From: an uncultured Bacteroides sp.
Lineage (GTDB): Bacteria > Bacteroidota > Bacteroidia > Bacteroidales > Bacteroidaceae
Direction of reading: 5' to 3'
Assembly: GCF_963666545.1 (NCBI RefSeq)
Contig: NZ_OY762899.1
Location: 3,162,001-3,226,000, forward strand
Length of the DNA stretch: 64,000 nt
A program made the position numbers and the translations under genes. Position 1 is the stretch's first letter, and every line of letters begins with the position of its first letter. Positions 9,055-16,841 of this stretch are shown here, in pieces. The notes under the pieces were generated by a model. It ran no database searches. It was not told the DNA's origin and worked only from the letters and a program-made list of their open reading frames with translations.

Positions 9055-9975
9055 ATGAAAAAAAACAGGTTTTATATTGCATTAGGTGTCGTGCTATTAG
9101 GATTCACCGCATGTACTGACGAAGAGGACACGTCGCCCAGCTATGCTGATCAGAACCTTTTTGCTCCATCGGAAGGTGATCATAGCGAAATGGCTGAGTT
9201 TAAAAGAAACTTTCATAAAGAAACCGGTGCTTACTTACTGTTTAATGATACGCTTAGTAAGGAACAAAACGGAACGGATGCATACGGCAATCCTATATGG
9301 AATACCGAATTGGTAGACCTCACCTATCCGGTGATAGGAGAGTCCACGTCGTACCGATATACCTATAAATATGTCGAAAAATTTGAAAATAGAAAGTTGG
9401 TGGCAAACCTAATAAAAGAAAAGCTTGCCGTGCGGCTGGGCAAAGCAGTACCTTACTCGTTTCTCATTGTAGACTCTATTACAACTTGGAGGAATAATAA
9501 TGGAATGTGGGAAATTGTACCCACCTATCTTTCTGGAGTCACACCTCACCCGACACAAGTTTTGGGGACACGCTGTTACGCTATTAGTACAAGTGGAGAT
9601 ACGGGATATGAAGACGAGGACTACTTTGTTTCTATTTTTAAACAAATTGTATTAAATAAACTTCAGCGTTTAAGCGCCGACAAATTTTCGCTTTTCTACA
9701 GTTACGGTGAAAATTACTATGGTGTAGATAAACTAGACTTAGATTTCCCTCGCGAAGTAAACGATTCCTTGGCCCGAAGCCTAGGTTTCTGGAAGGATTA
9801 CAATTCTTATTATTTTGCATTTCAGCAATATGATTTGGAGGATTTTAGTAATGCGGTCTGCACTTATTCGCCATCAGAAGTAAACGAAATGATGGCTGAA
9901 TATCCTTTAGTGATCGAGAAATTCAATGTCCTAAGAGAAATTATTAAATCTATGGGAATAAAAGTAAAAGATTAA
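9055..9975 (+). CDS. Lipoprotein resembling a zinc metallopeptidase, catalytic motif degenerate
   Basis: The 306-aa product has a lipobox FTAC and no other membrane segment. Its pattern (an opening FHKETGAYLLF, and an ending YPLVIEKFNVLREIIKSMGI) recalls the putative zinc-binding metallopeptidase lipoproteins often placed after SusC/SusD in Bacteroides. Those carry an HExxH motif near the middle. No HExxH is present anywhere here, and the equivalent place appears to be YFVSIFKQIVLNKL. If the family assignment is right this is a non-catalytic relative, perhaps a binding subunit of the SusCD complex. The assignment is from memory of family pattern. Start 9055 is chosen over 9031 because the signal peptide begins there. 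Confidence 0.6.
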   Translation: MKKNRFYIALGVVLLGFTACTDEEDTSPSYADQNLFAPSEGDHSEMAEFKRNFHKETGAYLLFNDTLSKEQNGTDAYGNPIWNTELVDLTYPVIGESTSYRYTYKYVEKFENRKLVANLIKEKLAVRLGKAVPYSFLIVDSITTWRNNNGMWEIVPTYLSGVTPHPTQVLGTRCYAISTSGDTGYEDEDYFVSIFKQIVLNKLQRLSADKFSLFYSYGENYYGVDKLDLDFPREVNDSLARSLGFWKDYNSYYFAFQQYDLEDFSNAVCTYSPSEVNEMMAEYPLVIEKFNVLREIIKSMGIKVKD

Positions 9976-9986
9976 AAAACGACATT

Positions 9987-10703
9987 ATGAAGAAGTTATT
10001 TTATATGTTTATCGCAATTATCGTAACGGCCTTGTTCGTGTCTTGCGGGGATGATAGTGATATTCTTGCCGTGAAACCCGTTGCCACGGGTACAATGGTA
10101 GATAAAGAAGGAAACGAATATAGATGGGTTCGCATAGGCACACAAGACTGGATGGCTGAAAATCTGAAATGCGGCACACCTTACTATGAACTTACGGAAA
10201 AGACAGCATGGGGGAGCATAACTCATATTGTAGGAATATCCGATTTCGGAATGGCTCAACAATATCTGGTGGATTTTGGCAATTATTACTCTTATCAACA
10301 AGCGCTGGAAAATTGTCCCGAAGGGTGGAGGCTTCCTGCTGATGACGACTGGAAGAAACTTGAAATCGCATTAGGTATGTCCTCTGATGACACAGAAAAA
10401 GAAGGCTGGAGAAGCGGTGCAGCCAATCTTATGATACAAACGGGCGAACAAGGTACCGGACTCAACTTGCGTTTTGGTGGAGAATTGTGCAAATGGGGAT
10501 ATGGAAACGATACCGATAACTCGGTAAAAACCTATCGCCAATATGATGAGGGGATCTATTGGACCTCCACTGTAGATACCGGGAAAAGTAATGAATGCGT
10601 ATTCTATCGCAGAATAATGCCCAACATTAACAAAGTAGAACGTCACAGCGCTACTACATTTGCTCACTATTTTTGCGTACGCTACATGCGTGACGCAAAC
10701 TAA
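9987..10703 (+). CDS. FISUMP-domain lipoprotein
   Basis: The 238-aa protein starts with a lipoprotein signal (lipobox FVSC) and then carries a complete FISUMP (Fibrobacter succinogenes major paralogous) domain. Its signatures are visible in order: VRIGTQDWMAENLK, NCPEGWRLPADDDWKKLE, and the closing FCVRYMRD. Proteins of this type are surface-exposed, but their ligand is not known. It lies 11 nt after the previous lipoprotein gene and 15 nt before the TraB-like gene, so it belongs to the same transcript. A second FISUMP domain occurs in the fimbrillin-like protein near 55-57 kb. Confidence 0.87.
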   Translation: MKKLFYMFIAIIVTALFVSCGDDSDILAVKPVATGTMVDKEGNEYRWVRIGTQDWMAENLKCGTPYYELTEKTAWGSITHIVGISDFGMAQQYLVDFGNYYSYQQALENCPEGWRLPADDDWKKLEIALGMSSDDTEKEGWRSGAANLMIQTGEQGTGLNLRFGGELCKWGYGNDTDNSVKTYRQYDEGIYWTSTVDTGKSNECVFYRRIMPNINKVERHSATTFAHYFCVRYMRDAN

Positions 10704-10718
10704 TTCTATAAAATTATT

Positions 10719-11690
10719 ATGATGAACAAAATAATACTTGCATGTTTACTATTGTTGCCGGTAGGGCTATATGCCCAGTCGGTAGACAACGCCATCTTTT
10801 TCAAGATATCGGGTAATGGATTGAAAACCCCGTCGTATATTCTCGGTAGCTTTCATATCATGCGCGGAGAGATAGTAAATCATATTTCCGGATTTAAAGA
10901 AATCTATACTAAAATACCTCAAGTATGCTTTGAAACTGATATGAACCATACGCCTTCGGATACAGAGATGAGGCAGTTGGTGAATTCACCACAATCAAAT
11001 AGTAAAACTAAACTCACGGCCAATGATATACTTCTGCCTGCAGACAGTACTTATGATAAAGTGATAGGAGGTGTGAAAGCCGCTGAAATAGATTCGGTGA
11101 TGAAGATGGTTTACCCGATGTATGTTTCGAATATGCGTCCGGGATATGCCGCCATGATCGTACAAATGATGTACTCCATACAGATGCTCGGTATTACTCA
11201 GGAAAATATGCAGCAGGAATTCGTTTCGATAGACTATTATGTGCATGCACAAGCCGTGAGAGACGGAAAATCTGTCGAAATGCTCGAACCGTATGCGGTA
11301 CAAGACTCTATCTTGAGAAAAATGAAAGCAGAGAAAACTCCGTCGAAACAACAGACGCTTGCCGATGAGATGAATAAGTTATATGATTTTTGCCACATAT
11401 ATAGTAAAAAAACGGATCGGATAAACAAACTAAGGCAATTTTATGAAGCGGGTAAAGGCGAAGACGTCATCAATGGATTATCCGACGAAAAGAATACACT
11501 GGGGCTCTCTTCCGGACTGATGGACGTGAAAGGGCGCAATACAAACTGGATGAAAAAGATCTCACAGGTAATAAATACAAAACCCACACTAATTGTTGTG
11601 GGACTTGCCCATCTGCTCAACTATAAAGATTCGGAGGGTATTATATCAGATCTGAGAAACTTGGGATATAAAGTGGAACCAATAAAATAA
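10719..11690 (+). CDS. TraB/GumN-family protein
   Basis: After a signal peptide ending near YAQ (residue 20), the protein has the TraB/GumN fold signatures, including two GxxH motifs: GSFH at residues 43-46 and GLAH at 295-298. In Tiki-like members of this superfamily these motifs bind metal and support peptide cleavage. The 323-aa length fits the family. Without a lipobox it should be periplasmic. Its place inside a SusC/SusD operon next to a TlpA-type thioredoxin suggests a role in processing the imported substrate. Enzymatic activity is inferred from the conserved motifs only. Confidence 0.85.
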   Translation: MMNKIILACLLLLPVGLYAQSVDNAIFFKISGNGLKTPSYILGSFHIMRGEIVNHISGFKEIYTKIPQVCFETDMNHTPSDTEMRQLVNSPQSNSKTKLTANDILLPADSTYDKVIGGVKAAEIDSVMKMVYPMYVSNMRPGYAAMIVQMMYSIQMLGITQENMQQEFVSIDYYVHAQAVRDGKSVEMLEPYAVQDSILRKMKAEKTPSKQQTLADEMNKLYDFCHIYSKKTDRINKLRQFYEAGKGEDVINGLSDEKNTLGLSSGLMDVKGRNTNWMKKISQVINTKPTLIVVGLAHLLNYKDSEGIISDLRNLGYKVEPIK

Positions 11691-11701
11691 AATTAGTAAC
11701 A

Positions 11702-13081
11702 ATGAAAAAAAGAAAATTAGCTGCTGTAAGCATAGGTATGCTTATGATGGCACCTTGCATGATACATGCACAACTATTAGAATTAAGTGTCCCCGATACG
11801 GCTTTGCAGAAGAAAACAGTAATAGCCTGCCCGGTATCCGAATCTAAAAGTCCGAAGATGTTTCAACCGAAATTTGATGCTAAAGGTAATTATAGTTATA
11901 ATGATACGCTCGATAATGGCTATATACAATACCTTCTCGCACTCAATACAGATGTAGAATACATTTATCTGAAAAACGGAAAAACACTGAAAATAAAAGT
12001 GGTGCAAAAGGATGGGAAGAATGTCGTGGATTTCAGTGGCAATGGGAGTGACGCCTGTCGCCTGCTCAGTACGCTGCGTGAAGGGTACTCGTTTCCAAAA
12101 TATTTTTCCATGCAAGGGGACACTAAAGAGACATTGACGAATTATGCAGAAAAGCTGTCCATGCTCGATCAATATCATGCGGATAATGAGAAGGCAGCAA
12201 AAAAAATAAAAGATAAGGAACTGGGTTCGTTAGTGGAGAAGATGAATAATTGTGAGTATCTGCGCCTCCGCATCGGATTGATGCGCGCATACGACAAAGC
12301 AAACGGGATAGATATTGCCACCGATGAGAAAATACAAAAGATATTGAATAGCATTGATGTCAATGATCCTGAATATGAACGTTATTCTCTGATAGCGACC
12401 TTCGTTCAAAGCAAAATATCAAATAAATACGAGGACGATCCAGCTGCTTACGGATTGGAATTTGTAAATATCGCAAATACCTATGTGAAAGATCTGGATA
12501 TAAAGAAAGAACTTGAAGTAATGATTGTGAACTACGTGACGCAGCGTTGCACAGGCGATGATATCGACCGCTTCTGGACACCATACCAAAAAGTCGGTAG
12601 CCGCGAGATAGTCGAAGCATATAATTACCAAATCGAGGCGATGAAGAATACGAAAGCAGGTGTCGTAGCACCTAACAATGAATTTACCGACATGGACGGA
12701 AAGTTGCATAATTTTTCTGACTACAAAGGTAAATTGCTTTATGTTGACTTTTGGGCTACATGGTGCGGCCCATGTAAAGCAGAGATACCCCATTTAGAAA
12801 AACTTGCGGAACATTATAAAGACAATCCGAAAATACAGTTCATCAGTATCTCAGTAGATACGAATATAGAGGCATGGAAGAAGATGATAACCGAGGATGC
12901 GCCTGCATGGCCTCAGTTTGTAGCCAATAAAGAGCAACATGAAAAAATTAGCAAAGATTGGGGAATAGCGGCTATTCCACGCTTTATTATGATTAATCCT
13001 GATGGAACAATCAATTCTGCCGATGCCTTACGGCCTAGCGATGAGTCGCTGATTCCTTTGCTAGACAAATTGATCCAATAA
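11702..13081 (+). CDS. TlpA-type thioredoxin-like protein
   Basis: The 459-aa protein has a signal peptide (ending near IHAQ), a helical N-terminal region of about 300 residues without a recognisable catalytic motif, and a C-terminal AhpC/TSA-TlpA thioredoxin domain from about residue 320. The active site is WCGPC with Cys355 and Cys358, and a cis-proline follows in GIAAIPRF. It would act as a periplasmic thiol-disulfide reductase. It is the last gene of the SusCD locus, 11 nt after the TraB-like gene, and a hairpin terminator follows. A redox partner at the end of such an operon suggests that the substrate or the neighbouring proteins contain disulfides or thiol-bound metal. Confidence 0.93.
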   Translation: MKKRKLAAVSIGMLMMAPCMIHAQLLELSVPDTALQKKTVIACPVSESKSPKMFQPKFDAKGNYSYNDTLDNGYIQYLLALNTDVEYIYLKNGKTLKIKVVQKDGKNVVDFSGNGSDACRLLSTLREGYSFPKYFSMQGDTKETLTNYAEKLSMLDQYHADNEKAAKKIKDKELGSLVEKMNNCEYLRLRIGLMRAYDKANGIDIATDEKIQKILNSIDVNDPEYERYSLIATFVQSKISNKYEDDPAAYGLEFVNIANTYVKDLDIKKELEVMIVNYVTQRCTGDDIDRFWTPYQKVGSREIVEAYNYQIEAMKNTKAGVVAPNNEFTDMDGKLHNFSDYKGKLLYVDFWATWCGPCKAEIPHLEKLAEHYKDNPKIQFISISVDTNIEAWKKMITEDAPAWPQFVANKEQHEKISKDWGIAAIPRFIMINPDGTINSADALRPSDESLIPLLDKLIQ

Positions 13082-13113
13082 AATTGAAGGCTAGTAAAAA
13101 GAGTTAGAACATA

Positions 13114-13152
13114 AAAAGGGGCTGTTTCCATGTTGTTGGATGCAGCCCTTTT
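13114..13152 (+). terminator. Hairpin terminator after the SusCD locus
   Basis: AAAAGGGGCTG (13114-13124) pairs with CAGCCCTTTT (13143-13152) with one bulged G and an 18-nt loop. The A-rich 5' arm and T-rich 3' arm make it workable in both directions, so it may also stop aroA transcription arriving on the minus strand. Confidence 0.65.
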
Positions 13153-13197
13153 GCTTTGTAGTCACTACACTTACAAATTAAAGCGATGAGTAAGAAT

Positions 13198-14433
13198 CTA
13201 AATTTTGCCGGATGGCAATAAAGTAAAGCCGGCAGAACGTAAATCGTCCCAATATCCGGGATATGACTTTGTAACTACGCCCGGTTCGTCAATGCGTATT
13301 TGTGGAAAGCAAATTACGGCCGGAGCAAATGCCATCGCCATGCGGTGATCTTCATAAGTCTTGATCACCGGCACTTCTTGTGGTTGGCAACGCTCTCCAT
13401 CCCATAGTAAAACGGAGTTGTCTTCATCCCGCAATACGTAACCCAGTTTTGCCATTTCAGCAATAAGTGCCGCAATGCGGTCGGTCTCCTTAATCTTTAA
13501 ACTTTGCAGGCCCGTGAAGCGAAACGGAATGTTCATTAGCGCACAAGTAACCACAAAGGTTTGTGCCAAATCGGGGATGTCGATAAAATCCTCATCTAAC
13601 CTTTCAGCCTTCAAGCCCGTTTTATGGAGTGTTACGCCCCTATCAGTAAATTCAGTTGCTACACCCAGTTTAGCAAATACCTCTGCTCCTCGGCTGTCAC
13701 CCTGATAACTGTTGCGGAAGAGTCCTTTTAACTCAATCTCAGCAGCAGGTGAAAGTGCAGCAATCTGATACCAGTAAGAAGCAGCGCTCCAATCGCTTTC
13801 CACTGTAAACGGTACATCCTTGTAAGGCTGAGGCTGCACACGGATGCTACAATCTGAACACCAATCGGCCGCAGCACCAAAATCTCTCATTAGTTGCAAC
13901 GTAAGATTAATGTACGGACGTGAAATGATATCGCCTGTGAGATGAACCGTAAGCCCTTGCTCCAAAGCAGGCCCAATCATCAACAAAGCCGAAATATATT
14001 GTGAACTAACATTTCCTTCTAGCGTAATCTCATTGGCCGATAGCCGGCAACCTGTGATGCGAAGAGGAGGATACCCCTCGTTACCTACATACTCAATCTG
14101 TGCTCCCAATTCCCGAAGCGCATTCACCAATATAAGAATAGGACGTTGCTGCATACGAGCTGTCCCCGTAATGGTATGCGTGCCCGGCGTCACACTTAGG
14201 TAAGCCGTTAAAAATCGCATAGCAGTACCCGCTGCCATAATATCTATCACCTCATTACCTTCCGTCAGCGCCTTAATCATTACCTGCGTATCGTCACAGT
14301 TCGACAAGTTGTCCGGTACGATCGCTCCTTTAGCCAATGCATGAATAATAAGAGCACGATTGCTAATGCTTTTGGATGCGGGAAGCTGTATGGAAGCCTT
14401 CGGTTGTGAAGGAGCGGATAGTTTGTAGCGCAT
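13198..14433 (-). CDS. aroA: 3-phosphoshikimate 1-carboxyvinyltransferase (EPSP synthase)
   Basis: The enzyme transfers the enolpyruvyl group of phosphoenolpyruvate to shikimate 3-phosphate in the chorismate pathway (cytoplasm). Motifs in order: LPASKSISNRALI at the N-terminus with the substrate-binding Lys, AGTAMRFLTAYL in the PEP loop, KIKETDRI, and YEDHRMAMAFA near the end. The length of 411 aa is normal. ATG at 14433 is chosen: a -7 promoter box at 14467-14474 places the transcript start near 14462, so an upstream in-frame ATG at 14469 would not be transcribed. It stands alone. aroB of the same pathway is 6 kb away. Confidence 0.97.
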   Translation of the reverse strand: MRYKLSAPSQPKASIQLPASKSISNRALIIHALAKGAIVPDNLSNCDDTQVMIKALTEGNEVIDIMAAGTAMRFLTAYLSVTPGTHTITGTARMQQRPILILVNALRELGAQIEYVGNEGYPPLRITGCRLSANEITLEGNVSSQYISALLMIGPALEQGLTVHLTGDIISRPYINLTLQLMRDFGAAADWCSDCSIRVQPQPYKDVPFTVESDWSAASYWYQIAALSPAAEIELKGLFRNSYQGDSRGAEVFAKLGVATEFTDRGVTLHKTGLKAERLDEDFIDIPDLAQTFVVTCALMNIPFRFTGLQSLKIKETDRIAALIAEMAKLGYVLRDEDNSVLLWDGERCQPQEVPVIKTYEDHRMAMAFAPAVICFPQIRIDEPGVVTKSYPGYWDDLRSAGFTLLPSGKI

Positions 14434-14466
14434 AATTTCAGGTTTGATGAACAATGATTCTGAATG

Positions 14467-14474
14467 CAAAAGTA
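14467..14474 (-). promoter_or_regulatory. -7 promoter box of aroA
   Basis: On the minus strand the sequence reads TACTTTTG, a match to TAnnTTTG, 33 nt before the aroA ATG. It decides the start codon of aroA. Confidence 0.55.
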
Positions 14475-14587
14475 GGAATAATTAGTTAGATTATTGTGTG
14501 GGCTTGGCAAATAGTGTTGTAAATAGCAGGGTGTGAACAAACTGAGTGTAGCGATCAAGCTTCTTAAGAAAAATGATTCATTTGTTT

Positions 14588-14618
14588 TTTGTATTTTATT
14601 TCATTTTTTCTACTTTTG
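14588..14618 (+). promoter_or_regulatory. Promoter of the small lipoprotein gene
   Basis: TTTG at 14588-14591 and TACTTTTG at 14611-14618 are separated by 19 nt, a complete Bacteroidetes-type promoter. The ATG follows 32 nt after the -7 box. Confidence 0.6.
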
Positions 14619-14650
14619 TACGATTATTTACAGACTATAACTTAGCTATC

Positions 14651-15052
14651 ATGAAGAATTTATTATTTATCATTTCTATCGTTTTATTTGTTTCTTGTGA
14701 GAAGAGTGAGGAAAATCCTGTTAAATTAAACAATACTCAAATTGGGATTGAAAAGATTACTTTAAACGGCAAGGATTACGTTCCTAATTCGGACAATTTT
14801 CTAATTAGTACGAATGATCTGAAATTTACTAATGGGTCAGTTCTCTGGAAGAGTGCTACAGTGGAGTATTCTTGGATCTCAACAGAAGAACTCTCATCTG
14901 TTTCGGCAACATGTACCAACTCAACTGCACACGTAGAAGTTGATTCGAAAAAATCTAATCAGCTCTGGAAGGTCTATACGATAACAATAACTACTACAGT
15001 GCCTGATGCTAAAGTCACCTATACCATTGCAGATCTTTTAAATGAAAAATAA
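14651..15052 (+). CDS. Hypothetical small lipoprotein (133 aa)
   Basis: MKNLLFIISIVLFVSC is a clear lipoprotein signal with lipobox FVSC. The mature part of about 117 residues is rich in Ser, Thr and Asn and looks all-beta, ending in ITTTVPDAKVTYTIADLL. No family is recognised. Upstream in-frame codons reach back to 14573, but the promoter at 14588-14618 and the signal peptide fix the start at 14651. It stands in an accessory stretch between aroA and a stress gene cluster. Confidence 0.75.
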   Translation: MKNLLFIISIVLFVSCEKSEENPVKLNNTQIGIEKITLNGKDYVPNSDNFLISTNDLKFTNGSVLWKSATVEYSWISTEELSSVSATCTNSTAHVEVDSKKSNQLWKVYTITITTTVPDAKVTYTIADLLNEK

Positions 15053-15147
15053 GGTTTATTTGATGATGCTCCTTCTGTTTTCATGAAATCTGTAATAATA
15101 ATACGTATCAGTAGAAACTTAGAATTAACTAACTATGAAGAAATAAA

Positions 15148-15402
15148 ATGAAAGATAATACTGATCGTGAGAATAGAGAAGATATATTATACGGGCTTCT
15201 TATAATTGCATTATCATCTATCTATGTGTTATTATTTACTCTTGATCCATTGGGCAAAAATTATAGCCAGACAATGATAATGGGTATATTAACTGGATTA
15301 TTTATTATTGGCCAATTGCCCTTTATAAAACGAAGAATAAAGCGAACTTTATTTTTGTCGTTAATTATGGTAATACAAATTGTAATATATCTTGTAATTT
15401 GA
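15148..15402 (+). CDS. Small membrane protein (84 aa)
   Basis: A charged N-terminus (residues 1-13) is followed by three hydrophobic segments (about 14-32, 40-57 and 67-84), with basic residues IKRRIKR between the second and third. It looks like a small inner-membrane protein with three helices. No homologue is recognised. An A-rich leader precedes the ATG. Its last bases come within 30 nt of the broken SDR fragment on the other strand, so the 3' end may lie at a deletion joint. Confidence 0.55.
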   Translation: MKDNTDRENREDILYGLLIIALSSIYVLLFTLDPLGKNYSQTMIMGILTGLFIIGQLPFIKRRIKRTLFLSLIMVIQIVIYLVI

Positions 15403-15430
15403 ATGCCTTAATGAATTTAAACGATTCTAA

Positions 15431-15547
15431 TCGGTTGAGGGAACGCAGTGTGGTTCTGACTATAAATCCCTGTTGCAATAATTGAAGAATAGTATTTATG
15501 GCTAAAAATCCGGTACCTCCGGTTACTAAAACTGTTCGATTGTTCAT
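15431..15547 (-). pseudogene. N-terminal remnant of an NAD(P)-dependent SDR/epimerase gene
   Basis: From the ATG at 15547 the frame gives a perfect extended-SDR Rossmann start: RTVLVTGGTGFLAINTILQ, then GFIVRTTLRSLNR. After about residue 39 the similarity stops and the frame continues only to 15365 with unrelated residues. Full-length members are about 300 aa, so some 85% of the gene is missing. A deletion that joined the 5' end to the region of the small membrane protein gene explains it. It lies downstream of the AhpD-like and Crp/Fnr genes on the same strand and was probably part of that cluster. Confidence 0.7.
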
Positions 15548-15588
15548 ATTATTATGATTATTAAAATTCATATTTTACCATACTGATT

Positions 15589-15631
15589 AAGAAGCTAAGA
15601 AAGTTCTTATGCAACCTCTTCTTAGCTTCTT
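15589..15631 (-). terminator. Long hairpin after the AhpD-like gene
   Basis: AAGAAGCTAAGAA (15589-15601) and TTCTTAGCTTCTT (15619-15631) form a perfect 13-bp stem with a 17-nt loop. It lies between the stop of the AhpD-like gene and the start of the SDR remnant. No strong U-run follows, so terminator function is likely but not certain. Confidence 0.45.
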
Positions 15632-15644
15632 CTCGATTTGGTAT

Positions 15645-16094
15645 TTATCCTTCTATTTCCTGATGGGTGCTTACGGCAATCCTGTTCCATGCATTGATGG
15701 TTGCGATAGCCATAATAATTTGTGCAATTTGATTTTCAGAGAAAATACCGGAAGCTTTGCGATACGTTTCCTTACTTAATCCGTGTTGATGAATAAGGGT
15801 AATTTCTTCGGTCATTGCCAACACTATTTGTTCTTCTTCGGTAAAGAATTTGGTTGCTTCCCGCCACGCACTTATAAGAAAAATACGTTGGTTACTTTCA
15901 CCGTTTTTGATAGCATCTTTGGTGTGCATATCAATACAGTAAGCACAATTATTAATCTGTGATGCACGGATTTTGATAAGTTCCTTCAAGGTTTTGGATA
16001 TTTCGACTTTTGCCAAATAACCTTCTAACCCAAACATTGCTTTGTATGCCTGTGGTTCTGTTGCGTTGATGTTGATACGCTTTTCCTGTTCCAT
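15645..16094 (-). CDS. AhpD-like carboxymuconolactone decarboxylase-family protein
   Basis: The 149-aa protein carries the AhpD/CMD-fold signature with the redox pair CAYC in NNCAYCIDMHTKDA, and the paired helices typical of the family. Such proteins are small peroxidases or peroxidase-reducing partners. ATG 16094 (MEQEKR) is preferred to 16124 because a -7 box lies at 16122-16129. A Crp/Fnr regulator is encoded upstream on the same strand, and a palindrome lies between the two genes at the position expected for a class II activator site. Confidence 0.85.
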   Translation of the reverse strand: MEQEKRININATEPQAYKAMFGLEGYLAKVEISKTLKELIKIRASQINNCAYCIDMHTKDAIKNGESNQRIFLISAWREATKFFTEEEQIVLAMTEEITLIHQHGLSKETYRKASGIFSENQIAQIIMAIATINAWNRIAVSTHQEIEG

Positions 16095-16121
16095 TGTTTT
16101 TGATTTTTTAATTTGATAGTG

Positions 16122-16129
16122 CAAAGTTA
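16122..16129 (-). promoter_or_regulatory. -7 promoter box of the AhpD-like gene
   Basis: The minus strand reads TAACTTTG (TAnnTTTG). Transcription should start near 16118, giving a leader of about 24 nt. No good -33 element is seen, as is common for activator-dependent promoters. Confidence 0.5.
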
Positions 16130-16150
16130 GAAAACCGAAAACGAGAAAAA

Positions 16151-16166
16151 CTTAAACTGGTTTAAG
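16151..16166. promoter_or_regulatory. Palindromic candidate operator, CTTAAAC-TG-GTTTAAG
   Basis: Seven-base arms are perfectly inverted around a 2-nt centre at 16158.5, about 40 nt upstream of the inferred transcript start of the AhpD-like gene. It overlaps the stop codon of the Crp/Fnr gene. That position matches class II activator sites of the Crp/Fnr family. Confidence 0.45.
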
Positions 16167-16740
16167 AAATATCTTTCTTGCGGATTTCGCTTAAATATTC
16201 CGGTGTAAAACCTAGATAGGAAGCAATGAGGTATTGCGGAACCCGTTGAAGAAACTCGGGCTGACTGTTGCGGAAATGATGATATAATTCTTCCCGGGAA
16301 TGTTCATAAAGGAGCTTGATACGCATTTGTGCGGCAGCATAAGCCTTTTGATATATACAACGAAAATACCTTTCCATAATCGGGTGCTTTTCCAGCAAAT
16401 CATTGTAAACATTTCGATGAATAGCTAATACCTCTGCAATTTCTACTGCCTGAATATAAAATTCAGTTGGTGTTTGGTTAAGATAAGAAAAAGTCTCTGT
16501 CATCCACCAGTTCTCAATAGCAAACTCGGTGGTTTGTTCTACTCCTTTTTTGTTGACAAAAAACTTTCTCAGAATGCCATTCAATACAAAATAACTTGCT
16601 TTACAAACCTGCCCTTCATCCAGCAAATTTTCTTTCTTCTTAAAAATTTGAATCTGAAAATAGTTTATTATACCCGCAAATTCTTCATCACCGATGTTTG
16701 CAAATTTATTGATATGGGTTTTAAATTGTTCAAGCATCAT
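16162..16740 (-). CDS. Crp/Fnr-family transcriptional regulator
   Basis: The 192-aa protein has an N-terminal cyclic-nucleotide-binding-type beta-roll (about residues 10-115; e.g. SYFVLNGILRKFF), the long dimer helix (about 115-150) and a C-terminal helix-turn-helix, RVPQYLIASYLGFTPEYLSEIRKK, of the compact type common in Bacteroidetes. There is no cysteine cluster for an iron-sulfur centre at the N-terminus, so it is not a classical Fnr. It lies between an AhpD-like redox gene and a nitroreductase gene, suggesting control of an oxidative or electrophile stress response. A palindrome 17-34 nt before its start may allow autoregulation. Confidence 0.9.
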   Translation of the reverse strand: MMLEQFKTHINKFANIGDEEFAGIINYFQIQIFKKKENLLDEGQVCKASYFVLNGILRKFFVNKKGVEQTTEFAIENWWMTETFSYLNQTPTEFYIQAVEIAEVLAIHRNVYNDLLEKHPIMERYFRCIYQKAYAAAQMRIKLLYEHSREELYHHFRNSQPEFLQRVPQYLIASYLGFTPEYLSEIRKKDIS

Positions 16741-16756
16741 TTCTTTTGTTTCCAGA

Positions 16757-16774
16757 CCATTTTACTCAAAATGG
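16757..16774. promoter_or_regulatory. Palindrome upstream of the Crp/Fnr gene
   Basis: CCATTTT (16757-16763) and AAAATGG (16768-16774) are perfect inverted repeats with a 4-nt centre, ending 17 nt before the start codon at 16740. The arm sequence differs from the palindrome at 16151-16166. It may be an autoregulatory operator or a 5' leader hairpin. Confidence 0.4.
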
Positions 16775-16841
16775 ATGTTGTAAATTTAGTTAATGTTTCT
16801 CTTTACTGCATTATCTATGCTGAACACATCAGCCTGTCGTA

